This document shows positions 11,756 to 20,134 of a DNA stretch of 64,000 bases, one piece after another (position 1 is the stretch's first letter; each line of letters opens with the position of its first letter). Source of the stretch: Pseudomonas guariconensis (GTDB lineage: Bacteria; Pseudomonadota; Gammaproteobacteria; Pseudomonadales; Pseudomonadaceae); assembly GCF_024127895.1 (NCBI RefSeq), contig NZ_JAMYBK010000002.1, positions 248,001 to 312,000 of the forward strand, given 5' to 3'. The notes under the pieces were generated by a model. The model was not told where the DNA came from. It ran no database searches and worked only from the letters and a program-made list of their open reading frames with translations. The translations under genes and the position numbers were made by a program.

Positions 11756-12556
11756 TCAGCCCGCGCGTACCACGCTCAGCCGCCTCACCCACGGCAACCG
11801 GGCCAACAGCGCGAACAGCGGTGCCGTCCAGCGCAGCAGCGCCGCGCTGGCCTTGGCCGCCAGTGGCGTATGGCAGCTCCAGCCTAGCGCCAGGACCGCC
11901 ATCAGCAGCCCGCCGATATAGTCGTCCTGCCCCCAATGGGCACCGGCCACCAGGCGCGGCAGCATGAACAGCACGGCCAGGCTCCAGGTCAGCAGGTGCT
12001 GCACCAGGCGACGGCTGAACAGGCTCATGAACAGCGCCCAGACCAGCAACACCGAGGCATGGTCGCCCGGGAAGCTCTTGCTGGAGCGGTCCTTCAGTTC
12101 CCAGCTGGCCTCGAGGTCGGGGTAGAAGTCGCTCAGGTGGATGGCATCGCCGAATACCATCGACGGGCTGTCATGTTGCCAGCCGGAGGCATCCACCCAC
12201 TTGGAAAACAGCGCGCGAATCACCACTAAGAGGATTAGCGTGACCAGGAAGCCGAAAAAGGCCTCGCGTACCTGGCAGGCCTTGAACACCCAGTCGCCAC
12301 GGATCAGCAGCGCCAGCAGGATCAGGCCGACGACGATATCGAAGGGGCGCAGGCTGCCGAGGGTCCAGATGTAGCGCCAGATGGCGTTGTCGGCCAACGG
12401 CGCGTTGAGGCTGTGGAACAGCCACTCGTCGAAAGTCAGGCACAGGATCTGGCCAAAGGGCCATAACCAGAAACACAGTAGAGCGATGGGCAGCAGGGTA
12501 CAGGCTGCCAAGGGGCCCCAGGACCACCTTGCTTGGAACAGTGGTCGATTGTCCAT
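11756..12556 (-). CDS. PAP2-superfamily membrane phosphatase
   Basis: This 266-residue inner-membrane protein has about six predicted transmembrane helices. The PAP2 motifs are present but variant. The middle motif is SFPGDHAS at residues 161-168 instead of the usual PSGH. The third motif, RLVAGAHWGQDD at 201-212, provides the catalytic His and Asp. The family removes or transfers phosphate on lipid pyrophosphates such as undecaprenyl pyrophosphate or lipid A, on the periplasmic face. The SFPGDH form is the one I remember in LpxT-like proteins, so lipid A or undecaprenyl pyrophosphate is a plausible substrate but unproven. It is convergent with hslR and divergent from hslO. Confidence 0.85.
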   Translation of the reverse strand: MDNRPLFQARWSWGPLAACTLLPIALLCFWLWPFGQILCLTFDEWLFHSLNAPLADNAIWRYIWTLGSLRPFDIVVGLILLALLIRGDWVFKACQVREAFFGFLVTLILLVVIRALFSKWVDASGWQHDSPSMVFGDAIHLSDFYPDLEASWELKDRSSKSFPGDHASVLLVWALFMSLFSRRLVQHLLTWSLAVLFMLPRLVAGAHWGQDDYIGGLLMAVLALGWSCHTPLAAKASAALLRWTAPLFALLARLPWVRRLSVVRAG

Positions 12557-12664
12557 AAGATACCTCTATTGCCAGCGGGATATGGAGCGCCTCGTGAGCG
12601 CTCTGCAACGGGACTTTCAAGTCCGTTTACACATTTTGTCATCATTTTCAGATAGCCAGAACCT

Positions 12665-13567
12665 ATGCACGATTTGCCGGATACCGATTTCACCCAACGT
12701 TTCATCTTCGACGACCGCGATGTGCGCGGTGAGTGGGTGGCGCTCGAACGCAGCTATGCCGAGGTGCTGGCCCGTCATCCGTACCCGCAGCCTGTGGCGC
12801 TGCTGCTCGGCGAACTGATGGCCGCCGCCGCGCTGCTGGTCGGTGCGCTGAAGTTCGATGGCCTGCTGGTATTGCAGGCGCGCTCGGAAGGCCCGGTGCC
12901 GCTGCTGATGGTCGAATGCTCCAGCGACCGCGAGATCCGTGGCATGGCCCGGTACGACAGTGCGCGCATCGATGCCGACGCCGGGCTCGAGCAACTGATG
13001 CCCGAGGGCGCCCTGACCCTGACCATCGATCCGCTGCAAGGCCAGCGCTACCAGGGCATCGTCGACCTGCACGGGGCCAGCCTGTCGGAGTGTTTCACCA
13101 ACTACTTCGTCCGTTCCCAGCAGCTCAACACGCGCTTCTGGCTGCATGCCGACGGCCAGCGCGCCCGGGGCCTGCTGCTGCAGCAACTGCCGGTGGACCG
13201 TGAGCGCGACGAAGAAGACCGCGAGGCCAGTTGGCAGCATGTGACCACCCTGGCGGGCACCCTCAGCGCCGAGGAAGCCCTGACCCTGGACAACGAGACC
13301 CTGTTGCACCGCCTCTACCATGAGGATGCCGTGCGCCTGTTCGACATCCAGCCGCTGCACTTTCGCTGCAGCTGCTCGCGCGAGCGTTCCGGCAATGCCC
13401 TGGTGAGCCTGGGCGAGCACGATGCACGGCAACTGGTCGAGGAATGTGGCGGCCAGGTCGAGATCGATTGCCAGTTCTGCAACCAGCGCTACTTCTTCGA
13501 TGCCAGCGATGTCGCGCAATTGTTTGCCGGGGGCGGCACGGACGCACCGTCAGAAACTCGGCACTAA
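12665..13567 (+). CDS. hslO: Redox-regulated molecular chaperone Hsp33
   Basis: Hsp33 is a cytoplasmic holdase activated by oxidation and unfolding. The 300-residue length fits. The C-terminal zinc-binding redox switch is intact: CxC at residues 235/237 (FRCSCSRE) and CxxC at 269/272 (CQFC). The N-terminal substrate-binding domain includes the GMARYD and DP.QG.RYQG segments. The ATG at 12665 begins the conserved N-terminus. It is divergent from the PAP2 gene and lies upstream of pckA, separated by 179 bases. Confidence 0.96.
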   Translation: MHDLPDTDFTQRFIFDDRDVRGEWVALERSYAEVLARHPYPQPVALLLGELMAAAALLVGALKFDGLLVLQARSEGPVPLLMVECSSDREIRGMARYDSARIDADAGLEQLMPEGALTLTIDPLQGQRYQGIVDLHGASLSECFTNYFVRSQQLNTRFWLHADGQRARGLLLQQLPVDRERDEEDREASWQHVTTLAGTLSAEEALTLDNETLLHRLYHEDAVRLFDIQPLHFRCSCSRERSGNALVSLGEHDARQLVEECGGQVEIDCQFCNQRYFFDASDVAQLFAGGGTDAPSETRH

Positions 13568-13578
13568 AACGATTCACT

Positions 13579-13626
13579 ACAGGAAATTCTCCTGTCTAAC
13601 TGCGAAAAAGCGCAGTTCTGACAGGA
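13579..13626 (+). promoter_or_regulatory. Competing hairpins in the hslO-pckA intergenic region
   Basis: ACAGGA occurs at 13579-13584 and again at 13621-13626, and its complement TCCTGT lies between them at 13590-13595. The middle element can pair with the first copy (6 bp, 5-base loop). Alternatively it can form a much longer stem of about 14 bp with one bulge: TCCTGTCTAACTGCG at 13590-13604 against 13611-13626, with a 6-base loop. Seven T residues at 13636-13642 follow ten bases later. The block may be the hslO terminator or an attenuator-like element in a pckA leader. Confidence 0.45.
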
Positions 13627-13746
13627 GGGGCCTACTTTTTTTGGGCTTTTCTGGCATAATCCGGCCACTTTTTTCGCTGTAGTAGTTTGCAACAGACCAC
13701 TACAAAACGTTTGGAGCACTCGGCCTCGGGCCGGATGGGGTACCTC

Positions 13747-15288
13747 ATGACGCAAGCCAACAACACCGTGTACACCGACCTGAGCGTCGATGAGCTGGTA
13801 AAAGAAGCGCTGTCCCGCGGTGAAGGCGAACTGGCCGATACCGGCGCGTTGGTCGTGAAAACCGGTCATCGCACCGGCCGTTCGCCAGCTGACCGTTTCA
13901 TCGTCGACGAGCCCAGCACCTCCGGTGCCATCGCCTGGGGCCCGATCAACCGCAAGTTCCCTGCCGACAAGTTCGATGCCCTGTGGGCGCGCGTCGAGGC
14001 GTTCAACAACGCCCAGGAGCACTTCGTCTCCCACGTTCACGTAGGCGCTGCCGCCGAGCACTACCTGCCGGTCAAGATGGTCACCCAGACCGCCTGGCAG
14101 AACCTGTTCGGCCGTTGCCTGTTCATCAACCCGGCCCAGTACAACCCGGCCGGCCGCGAAGAGTGGCAGGTCCTCAACGTTGCCAACTTCGAGTGCGTCC
14201 CCGAGCGCGACGGCACCAACTCCGATGGCTGCGTCATCATCAACTTCGCCCAGAAGAAGGTGCTGATCGCCGGTATGCGTTACGCCGGTGAAATGAAGAA
14301 AGCCATGTTCTCGGTGCAGAACTTCCTGCTGCCGGCCGCCGACGTGCTGCCGATGCACTGCGCCGCCAACATCGGCGAAGCCGGCGACGTGACCCTGTTC
14401 TTCGGCTTGTCCGGCACCGGCAAGACCACCCTGTCGGCCGACGAGAGCCGTTACCTGATCGGTGACGACGAGCACGGCTGGGGCGAGGGCGTCGTGTTCA
14501 ACATCGAAGGCGGCTGCTACGCCAAGTGCATCGACCTGTCCGAGAAGAACGAGCCGGTCATCTGGAAAGCCATCAAGCACGGTGCGGTGCTGGAAAACGT
14601 CGTCCTCGACGATGCCAAGCACGCTGACTACGCCGACGGCAGCCTGACCCAGAACAGCCGCGCGGCCTACCCGCTGGAGCACGTCGAGAAGCGTTCCGAG
14701 AAGAACCTGGGCGGCGAGCCGAACGCGGTCATCTTCCTGACCTGCGACCTGACTGGCGTTCTGCCTCCGGTGTCGATCCTCAACAACGAGCAGGCGGCCT
14801 ACCACTTCCTGTCCGGCTACACCGCGCTGGTCGGCTCCACCGAAATGGGTTCGGGCGGCGGCATCAAGTCGACCTTCTCCACCTGCTTCGGCGCGCCGTT
14901 CTTCCCACGTCCGGCCGGCGAATACGCCGAACTGCTGATCAAGCGCATCAAGGGCTTCGGCTCCAAGGTCTACCTGGTCAACACCGGCTGGACCGGCGGT
15001 GGCTACGGCGTCGGCAAGCGCTTCAGCATCCCGACCACCCGTGCCGTGATCGCTGCGATCCAGAGCGGCGCCCTGGTCGGTGCCGAGACCGAGCACCTGG
15101 ACATCATCAACCTGGACGTGCCGAAGGCCGTTCCGGGCGTCGAGACCGTCCTGCTCAACCCGCGCAACACCTGGGCCGACCCGGCTGCCTACGACGAGGC
15201 TGCCAAGAGCCTGGCCAAGCTGTTCATCGAGAACTTCAAGAAGTTCGAGGTTTCCGAGGCCATCCAGGCCGCCGGTCCACAGCTCTAA
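13747..15288 (+). CDS. pckA: Phosphoenolpyruvate carboxykinase (ATP)
   Basis: PckA converts oxaloacetate and ATP to phosphoenolpyruvate, CO2 and ADP, the entry step of gluconeogenesis from organic acids. The 513-residue protein has the ATP-PEPCK P-loop [11 protein letters not shown], the metal-binding IGDDEHGW, the substrate Arg region [11 protein letters not shown], and the adenine-binding LVNTGWTGG. The ATG at 13747 starts the typical [13 protein letters not shown]; the 20 codons upstream in frame are non-conserved. A GC-rich terminator hairpin follows the stop. Codon use is strongly biased to G/C-ending codons, as expected for a highly expressed gene. Confidence 0.98.
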   Translation: MTQANNTVYTDLSVDELVKEALSRGEGELADTGALVVKTGHRTGRSPADRFIVDEPSTSGAIAWGPINRKFPADKFDALWARVEAFNNAQEHFVSHVHVGAAAEHYLPVKMVTQTAWQNLFGRCLFINPAQYNPAGREEWQVLNVANFECVPERDGTNSDGCVIINFAQKKVLIAGMRYAGEMKKAMFSVQNFLLPAADVLPMHCAANIGEAGDVTLFFGLSGTGKTTLSADESRYLIGDDEHGWGEGVVFNIEGGCYAKCIDLSEKNEPVIWKAIKHGAVLENVVLDDAKHADYADGSLTQNSRAAYPLEHVEKRSEKNLGGEPNAVIFLTCDLTGVLPPVSILNNEQAAYHFLSGYTALVGSTEMGSGGGIKSTFSTCFGAPFFPRPAGEYAELLIKRIKGFGSKVYLVNTGWTGGGYGVGKRFSIPTTRAVIAAIQSGALVGAETEHLDIINLDVPKAVPGVETVLLNPRNTWADPAAYDEAAKSLAKLFIENFKKFEVSEAIQAAGPQL

Positions 15289-15303
15289 GCCAAGACCCAC
15301 GGG

Positions 15304-15321
15304 GGGCCGCTTTCGCGGCCC
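15304..15321 (+). terminator. GC-rich hairpin after pckA
   Basis: GGGCCGC (15304-15310) and GCGGCCC (15315-15321) form a perfect 7-bp stem around TTTC, 16 bases after the pckA stop. No T tract follows, so it may act as an mRNA 3' stabiliser or as part of the adjoining REP-like sequence instead of a strong terminator. Confidence 0.5.
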
Positions 15322-15330
15322 ATCGCGACA

Positions 15331-15384
15331 CAAGGCCGCTCCCACGTTGATCTCAAGATCAGTCGTGAACCTGGAGCGGCCTTG
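15331..15384. repeat. REP-like inverted repeat pair downstream of pckA
   Basis: CAAGGCCGCTCC at 15331-15342 is exactly inverted as GGAGCGGCCTTG at 15373-15384, 30 bases apart. The sequence context (cgcgacacaaggccgctcccac) is of the kind seen in Pseudomonas REP elements. It would fold into a long imperfect cruciform or RNA hairpin. Confidence 0.6.
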
Positions 15385-15417
15385 TGGTGTTTGGGGTTAC
15401 GGTTATTGCTTTATGCT

Positions 15418-15682
15418 TCATGGCCACTTCTGCCTAGCATGCATCATACGGATGATTTCGATACGGTCCTGAAGGGCTCGATAGACCATCACGTCATTTG
15501 GCCGAACGACAATTTCCCGTGTGCCGTCGTATCTACTCAGCTTGTAGAGCGATGGGATATGGGCGCCCGCCTCGCTTTTTCCCTGAAAGCTTCATCCAGC
15601 GCAATGGCAGCGTCGGGATTGTCTGCCGCGATGTGCTCCATTATGCGGTAGCGGTCCTTGCACGCCATACCAGGCGTGTCAC
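15418..15682 (-). pseudogene. RelE/ParE-family toxin, frameshifted remnant
   Basis: Read on the minus strand, the family pattern is spread over three frames. A GTG at 15682 opens with V-T-R-L-V-W-R-A and hits a stop. The next frame continues D-R-Y-R-I-M-E-H-I-A-A-D-N-P-D-A-A-I-A-L-D-E-A-F. The third frame completes GAHIPSLYKLSRYDGTREI, VVRPNDVMVYRALQDRIEII and RMMHARQKWP, then TGA at 15418-15420. The Arg-Glu, Val-Tyr-Arg and terminal Trp-Pro residues match RelE/ParE toxins. Two net single-base losses (codon phases 1, 2, 0) break it, near 15660 and near 15575, and a few residues around the first break also seem lost. The overlap with the upstream antitoxin remnant shows it was the second gene of a toxin-antitoxin operon. 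Confidence 0.75.
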
Positions 15683-15798
15683 TGCCGCCTGGCTCTGAGG
15701 GCTGCGCGACGTGCAGTAAACAGTCGCTCTACTTCCTCGTCATCCCTCAGTAGTGACGGGTCGTTGAGGCTGGCCTCCATGTGTTCAGCAAACCACAT
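15679..15798 (-). pseudogene. Antitoxin remnant (stability-determinant-like), N-terminally truncated
   Basis: The minus frame ending at TGA 15679-15681 encodes A-A-M-W-F-A-E-H-M-E-A-S-L-N-D-P and an acidic, then arginine-rich, tail ending RRAALRARRQ. The W-F-x(4)-V/M-x-A-S-L-x-D-P core resembles the small antitoxins called stability determinants, which pair with RelE/ParE toxins. An in-frame stop lies a few codons upstream of the ATG at 15798, leaving only 39 residues and no N-terminal DNA-binding segment. It overlaps the toxin GTG by four bases (GTGA). It is probably non-functional along with the toxin. Confidence 0.6.
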
Positions 15799-15964
15799 TG
15801 CCGCCGCGTTGGGCTGTCAGGACGTGTCCTGTTCATTGATACTGACCTGTATGGCCCAGCCGCCTGGTTGCCGAGTTTCTGTGGGAAGCGTCCCTTCCAT
15901 GGAGCAAAATTGATCTATGTGATTTTCAGAAAATTTATCTCCGTGCCACTGGCCAGGACAAATC

Positions 15965-16399
15965 ATGACCGAATCTCCCCAACACGCCGACTTCGCCCAC
16001 TTCCACCCCATCCTCACCCGTGCGCAAGACAATGATCTCAACGGCCACCTCGCTGGCGCCACGGTGCACGGCTGCTTCGAAACCGCCATCCAGGCGTTTC
16101 TCATCGAGCAGGCCGAGCTGGACCTGCGGGATGGCGAGCTGGCGGCGTTCGTGGTCAGTTCGGCGGCGGATTTCTATGCGCTGCCGGGCTTCCCGGATGT
16201 ACTGGAGGTGGGCTTGGGGGTGACGCGCCTGGCGGGTAGCACGGTGGAGTATCGCCTGGCGCTGTTTCGCCCGGGCGAGCCGCAGGCCTGTGCGGCGGGC
16301 ACGGTGGTGCAGGTGTTCGTCGAGCGTGCCAGCGGCCGGCCGGTAGCGCTGCCCGAGGCCTTGCAGGCCACCCTGGCGGGGCTGCAGCTCAAGCGTTGA
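15965..16399 (+). CDS. Hotdog-fold acyl-CoA thioesterase (YbgC/FadM-like)
   Basis: This 144-residue protein has the 4-hydroxybenzoyl-CoA thioesterase pattern: a conserved N-terminal R-x(2)-D-x-D-x-x-G-H segment (TRAQDNDLNGH) at residues 19-29, a long central helix, and antiparallel strands. Members hydrolyse acyl-CoA thioesters in the cytoplasm; the substrate is unknown. The ATG at 15965 has no strong Shine-Dalgarno in front of it. The gene stands alone, behind the toxin-antitoxin wreck, and ends at a strong bidirectional terminator shared with the convergent glycine-zipper gene. Confidence 0.8.
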   Translation: MTESPQHADFAHFHPILTRAQDNDLNGHLAGATVHGCFETAIQAFLIEQAELDLRDGELAAFVVSSAADFYALPGFPDVLEVGLGVTRLAGSTVEYRLALFRPGEPQACAAGTVVQVFVERASGRPVALPEALQATLAGLQLKR

Positions 16400-16410
16400 G
16401 GCCGATACGA

Positions 16411-16440
16411 AAAGGCCCTGCCGGTCAGGGCAGGGCCTTT
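16411..16440. terminator. Bidirectional terminator between convergent genes
   Basis: AAAGGCCCTGCC (16411-16422) pairs with GGGCAGGGCCTTT (16428-16440), a stem of about 12 bp with T residues on either strand. It sits between the thioesterase (ends 16399) and the minus-strand glycine-zipper gene (ends 16466). Confidence 0.8.
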
Positions 16441-16465
16441 AGGCAAGGCGCAGGCCTTGCGTATC

Positions 16466-16948
16466 TCAATGGCGCCAGTGGCGCTTGTTCTTGTGCTTGC
16501 GATGGCCGTAGTGATGGCCGCGGTCCCAGTGACGACGGCCGTCGTAGTCACGACGATAACGGCGGTCGTGACGCTCGTCGGCGTCGGCCTTGTTGCCCAT
16601 GTAGTTACCCAGGGCACCGCCGGCGCCACCGCCAGCTGCGGCGCCGATCAGGCTGCCGGTATTGCCGCCGACCTGGCGGCCGATCACGTTGCCGCCCGCA
16701 GCGCCCAGCGCGCCACCGATGGCCGCTTCGCCGCGTTGGCGCTTGTCGGCCCCCACCGCACTACCGGCGGCACCGCCCAGGCCCGCGCCGATGGCCGAAC
16801 CCGTGCTGCCACCGATGGACTGGCCGACCACGGAGCCGAGTACCCCACCCAGTGCGCCGCCAATGCCAGCCTCGGTGTTGCCGCCTGCCATGGCAACGCC
16901 GCTGAGCAGGCCGAAGGACAACAACAGAATCGAGGAGTACTTCTTCAT
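16466..16948 (-). CDS. Exported glycine-zipper (2TM) protein
   Basis: This 160-residue protein has a clear signal peptide (residues 1-21, MKKYSSILLLSFGLLSGVAMA). Repeated G-x(3)-G glycine-zipper segments follow from about 25 to 118, capable of forming paired membrane helices. The last 40 residues are rich in His, Arg and Asp. Proteins of this type insert in the outer or inner membrane, and some are stress-induced lipoprotein-like or OmpA-associated. No cysteine lipobox is seen. The ATG at 16948 begins the signal peptide and is preceded by GAGG. Function is not known. Confidence 0.75.
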   Translation of the reverse strand: MKKYSSILLLSFGLLSGVAMAGGNTEAGIGGALGGVLGSVVGQSIGGSTGSAIGAGLGGAAGSAVGADKRQRGEAAIGGALGAAGGNVIGRQVGGNTGSLIGAAAGGGAGGALGNYMGNKADADERHDRRYRRDYDGRRHWDRGHHYGHRKHKNKRHWRH

Positions 16949-17106
16949 CAAGAGAGCCTCATAGGGATGACGAGGCGAATTTGAGGCTCTCCGATGCGCC
17001 TGGCAACGAAAATCCGACGAGTTGCACGAGTTGTACACAATTTTCTAACTAATTGATTTTAATATGAAACTTTCTTGTTTTTCGGTTGTCTTAAGTTACT
17101 TGAGAC

Positions 17107-17137
17107 AAAGCCCTGGCCCTTGCGGACAGGGCTTTTT
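17107..17137 (+). terminator. Intrinsic terminator oriented to the plus strand
   Basis: AAAGCCCTG (17107-17115) pairs with CAGGGCTTT (17127-17135), followed by further T residues (six in the tract 17132-17137). The strong T tract lies on the plus strand, although both flanking genes are on the minus strand. On the minus strand it could serve fdhD, but with a poor T tract. It may end an unannotated plus-strand transcript (see findings). Confidence 0.6.
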
Positions 17138-17160
17138 TCGTTGTGCCTGCCAGGCAGTCG

Positions 17161-17991
17161 TCACGCGTGCGCCGCCGGGCTGAACACCCGTGGTGCGCTG
17201 TGCTTGGGTACGTGGATGAGGTTGAGGTTGTGCTGGCGGGCCCATTGCAAGGCCAGGCCGGTGGGGGCTGAAAGGCTGACCAGGGTCTGGATGCCGGCGC
17301 GCAGGACTTTCTGGATCAGCTCCAGGCTGCAGCGGCTGGTGACGACGGCCAGGCCGCCCCGGGTATCGATGCCCTGGCGCAGCAGGGCGCCGATCAGCTT
17401 GTCCAGGGCGTTGTGCCGGCCGATGTCTTCGCGGCCGAGCAGCAATTCGCCGTGGCGGTCCATGAACAGCGCTGCATGCACGGCGCCGCAGTGCTGGCCC
17501 AAGGGCTGGAAGGCGTCGATGCGCTCGCGCAGCCCGGCCAACCATTGGGCAGGTGGCAGTGGCGCGCCAGGCAGTTCGGCAAGCTCAGGCAGCGCCTGCT
17601 CCAGGGCCTCGACCCCGCACAGGCCGCAGCCGCTGGTGCCGGCCAACTGGCGGCGCTGGTTCTTCAGGTTCCAGAAGGCCCGGCTGGAGATCTCCAGGTC
17701 GGCGTACAGCGCCGAGCCACTGCCGGAGAGCTTCACGTCGTAGATTTCCTCGGTGCCAGCAACGATGCCGCTGCCGACGCTGAAGCCAACGGCGAAGTCT
17801 TCCAGGTCGGTGGGGCTGACCAGCATCACTGCCTGGTTCAGGCCGTTGTAGGCGATGGCCAGGGCGACTTCCTCGGCGAGCGGGGTGCTGTCGCGCGCCT
17901 CGTCGGTGAGCTGTCGGTAGTCGTAGGTATTGCTGGCGGCAGGCAGCGACAGCGATGTGGACGCCGCACAGACCGGAGGTTTGCTGTTCAT
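17161..17991 (-). CDS. fdhD: Formate dehydrogenase accessory sulfurtransferase FdhD
   Basis: FdhD passes sulfur from IscS to the molybdenum cofactor of formate dehydrogenase and is needed for its activity. The 276-residue length fits. The catalytic pair is visible as Cys122 and Cys125 in SGCGLCG, and the C-terminal half has the GREDIGRHNALDKLIG and SRCSLELIQK family blocks. The ATG at 17991 is the natural start. No formate dehydrogenase subunit gene is in the window, so its client must lie elsewhere. It is divergent from the LysM gene. Confidence 0.95.
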   Translation of the reverse strand: MNSKPPVCAASTSLSLPAASNTYDYRQLTDEARDSTPLAEEVALAIAYNGLNQAVMLVSPTDLEDFAVGFSVGSGIVAGTEEIYDVKLSGSGSALYADLEISSRAFWNLKNQRRQLAGTSGCGLCGVEALEQALPELAELPGAPLPPAQWLAGLRERIDAFQPLGQHCGAVHAALFMDRHGELLLGREDIGRHNALDKLIGALLRQGIDTRGGLAVVTSRCSLELIQKVLRAGIQTLVSLSAPTGLALQWARQHNLNLIHVPKHSAPRVFSPAAHA

Positions 17992-18167
17992 CGGGGCGGG
18001 TTACCGGCGGCTTTGTTTACCCGCCCAAGCCTAAGCCGGTGGGCGGGTGGCGTCCAGTCGCTAGGGTCTATGTGGTGATAAAGCGCGTCGATGGGGCGCC
18101 GGGCAGCGGGGTGGACGATCCTGGCCTAGACTCCTGCTTCCGAGTATTCATCATCAAGGAGAGCGAC

Positions 18168-18608
18168 ATGAGCCTGTTCAGTTTCGTGAAGGAAGCCGGA
18201 GAGAAGTTGATCGACCTGCTGACCCCCGGCAACGCCAATGCCGAGGAGCAGCTCAAGAAGCACGTCGAGAGCGTTGGCTTGGGCAACCCGAATATCTCTG
18301 CCACGGTGGAGGGCGACAAGGTCATCCTCAAGGGCGAGGTCGCCAGCCAGGAGGAAAAGGAGAAGCTCATCCTCGCCGCCGGCAATATCGATGGCGTGGC
18401 CACGGTCGAAGACCAGATCACCGTCACCGGGCCGGTGGCTCAGGCGGCGCGTTTCGTCACGGTGAAGAAGGGGGATACCCTCAGTGCCATCGCCAAGGCC
18501 GAGTACGGCGATGCCAACCAGTACAACAAGATCTTCGAGGCCAACAAGCCGATGCTCAAGCATCCGGACAAGATCTATCCGGGGCAGGTGTTGCGCATTC
18601 CTGAGTGA
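18168..18608 (+). CDS. kbp: BON-LysM domain protein, Kbp/YgaU-like
   Basis: This 146-residue protein combines a BON domain (about residues 22-88) with a C-terminal LysM domain (about 97-145, FVTVKKGDTLSAIA and IYPGQVLRIPE). It starts MSLFSFVKEAGEKL and lacks a signal peptide, like E. coli Kbp (149 residues), a cytoplasmic potassium-binding stress protein. An AAGGAGAG precedes the ATG at 18168. Potassium binding is inferred from that relative only. The gene stands alone between fdhD and a REP pair. Confidence 0.88.
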   Translation: MSLFSFVKEAGEKLIDLLTPGNANAEEQLKKHVESVGLGNPNISATVEGDKVILKGEVASQEEKEKLILAAGNIDGVATVEDQITVTGPVAQAARFVTVKKGDTLSAIAKAEYGDANQYNKIFEANKPMLKHPDKIYPGQVLRIPE

Positions 18609-18710
18609 TACGGCGTTGGGGGCCGTGCCGGCCTGTTCGCGGCGGTTCGGTGCCCCGACGAGCCTGCTTCCATAGACTTTGAATCAAGTGGCATTGGGGC
18701 TGCGTTGCAG

Positions 18711-18806
18711 CCCATCGCCGGCAAGCCAGCTCCCACAGGGGCCATGGGGCGTTCACAAGTCTGTGTCATGTCCAGAACAGTGGGAGCCGGCTTGCCGGCG
18801 ATGGGG
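18711..18806. repeat. Pair of inverted REP elements
   Basis: CCCATCGCCGGCAAGCCAGC (from 18711, continuing tcccaca to 18737) is mirrored by the inverse tgtgggagccggcttgccgg region at about 18780-18806. Each unit also forms its own small stem (GCCGGC / GCCGGCTTGCCGGC). This is the standard Pseudomonas REP core, arranged as a head-to-head pair between the convergent kbp and yrfG genes. Confidence 0.85.
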
Positions 18807-18840
18807 CACGCAGCGGCTCCAGAAAGCCTTGGGGCAGTTT

Positions 18841-19503
18841 TCAAAGGCCTACCAGCAACGCCCGATAATCCTCGACCGCCGCGAACTCCTGGGTATCCCT
18901 CGGCTCGCCGCGACTGTCCGGCTGGCGCACCGCCAGCAGATGCCCGACCCCGAACCGCCGCGCACTGCGCAGGATCGCCAGGGTGTCGTCGATGAACAGG
19001 CTGCGCCCCGGCTCGAAGCCGATGTCCGCCCGCAGCGCATCCCAGAACTGGGCGTTCTCCTTGGGGTAGCCGTAGTCATGCGAGCTGATCAGCCGCTCGA
19101 AGTACGGTGCCAGTTCCACCCGCTCCAGCTTCAGCGACAGCGAGTCGCGATGGGCATTGGTGATCAGCACCACGCGCTTGCCGGCCCGGCGCAGGGCGGC
19201 GAGGAAGGTGTCGGCGTCCGGGCGCAGGGCGATCAGGTCGGCGATCTCCTGCTTGAGCTCACGGATCGGCAAGCGCAGCTCGCGGCTCCAGAAATCCAGG
19301 CAGTACCAGTTCAGGGTGCCGGCGTTGCGCTCGAACAGCGGCTGCAGCTCCATTTCCGCCATGGCCCGGCTCACGCCATGCAGCTCGGCGTAGCGCTGGG
19401 GCAGGTGTTCCAGCCAGAAGCGGTTGTCGTAATGCAGGTCGAGCAGGGTGCCATCCATGTCCAGCAGGACGGTATCGATGGCGGACCAGGGAAGAACGGG
19501 CAT
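18841..19503 (-). CDS. yrfG: HAD-family GMP/IMP nucleotidase YrfG
   Basis: This 220-residue haloacid-dehalogenase phosphatase has motif I D15-M-D17-G-T, motif II TNAH at 115-118, a conserved Lys148 and motif IV IDD at 171-173. The long insertion with LDFWSREL is characteristic of YrfG, which in E. coli dephosphorylates GMP and IMP. I took the ATG at 19503 (MPVLPWSAIDTV); the longer frame upstream runs into the divergent nudE gene. The pairing with nudE, back-to-back across 64 bases, is as I remember in other gamma-proteobacteria. Confidence 0.9.
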   Translation of the reverse strand: MPVLPWSAIDTVLLDMDGTLLDLHYDNRFWLEHLPQRYAELHGVSRAMAEMELQPLFERNAGTLNWYCLDFWSRELRLPIRELKQEIADLIALRPDADTFLAALRRAGKRVVLITNAHRDSLSLKLERVELAPYFERLISSHDYGYPKENAQFWDALRADIGFEPGRSLFIDDTLAILRSARRFGVGHLLAVRQPDSRGEPRDTQEFAAVEDYRALLVGL

Positions 19504-19567
19504 GGGAAATTCTCGATCAGTCGGCAAGCCACGGTATAGTAACCCGTTCACGCCAAGGAGCCGCCCC

Positions 19568-20134
19568 ATGCGCCAGAAACCCACCGTCCTCAGCCGCGAG
19601 ATCGTCGCCAGCAGTCGCCTGTTCCGGGTCGAAGCCGTACAGTTGCGCTTCGCCAACGGCACCGAGCGGACCTACGAGCGCCTGGTCGGGCGCGGCAATG
19701 GCTACGGTGCGGTGATGGTGGTGGCCATGCTCGACGCCGAGCATGCAGTGTTGGTGGAGGAATACTGCGGCGGCACCGACGAATACGAGTTGTCCCTGCC
19801 CAAGGGCCTGATCGAGCCGGGCGAGGACGTGCTGGCAGCGGCCAACCGCGAACTCAAGGAAGAAGCCGGCTTCGGTGCGCGCCAGTTGGAGCACCTGACC
19901 GAACTCTCCCTGTCGCCTGGCTACATGAGCCAGAAGATCCAGGTGGTGCTGGCCACCGACCTCTACGAGGAGCGCCTGGAAGGCGACGAGCCCGAGCCGA
20001 TGCGGGTCGACAAGGTCAGCCTGCGTGAACTGTCGGCCCTGGCCATGCACCCGCAGTTCTCCGAAGGCCGTGCCCTGGCGGCGCTGTACCTGGCTCGTGA
20101 CCTGCTGGCCCAGCGGGGGCTGCTCGAGGTATGA
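19568..20134 (+). CDS. nudE: ADP compounds hydrolase NudE
   Basis: NudE hydrolyses ADP-ribose, NADH and diadenosine polyphosphates. This 188-residue protein has a complete Nudix box from Gly80 to Phe102 (G-x5-E-x7-RELxEEAGF). The ATG at 19568 starts MRQKPTVLSREIV, preceded by AAGGAG. The last codon and stop overlap the cysQ ATG by four bases (ATGA), so the two phosphate-ester hydrolases are translationally coupled. Confidence 0.94.
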   Translation: MRQKPTVLSREIVASSRLFRVEAVQLRFANGTERTYERLVGRGNGYGAVMVVAMLDAEHAVLVEEYCGGTDEYELSLPKGLIEPGEDVLAAANRELKEEAGFGARQLEHLTELSLSPGYMSQKIQVVLATDLYEERLEGDEPEPMRVDKVSLRELSALAMHPQFSEGRALAALYLARDLLAQRGLLEV

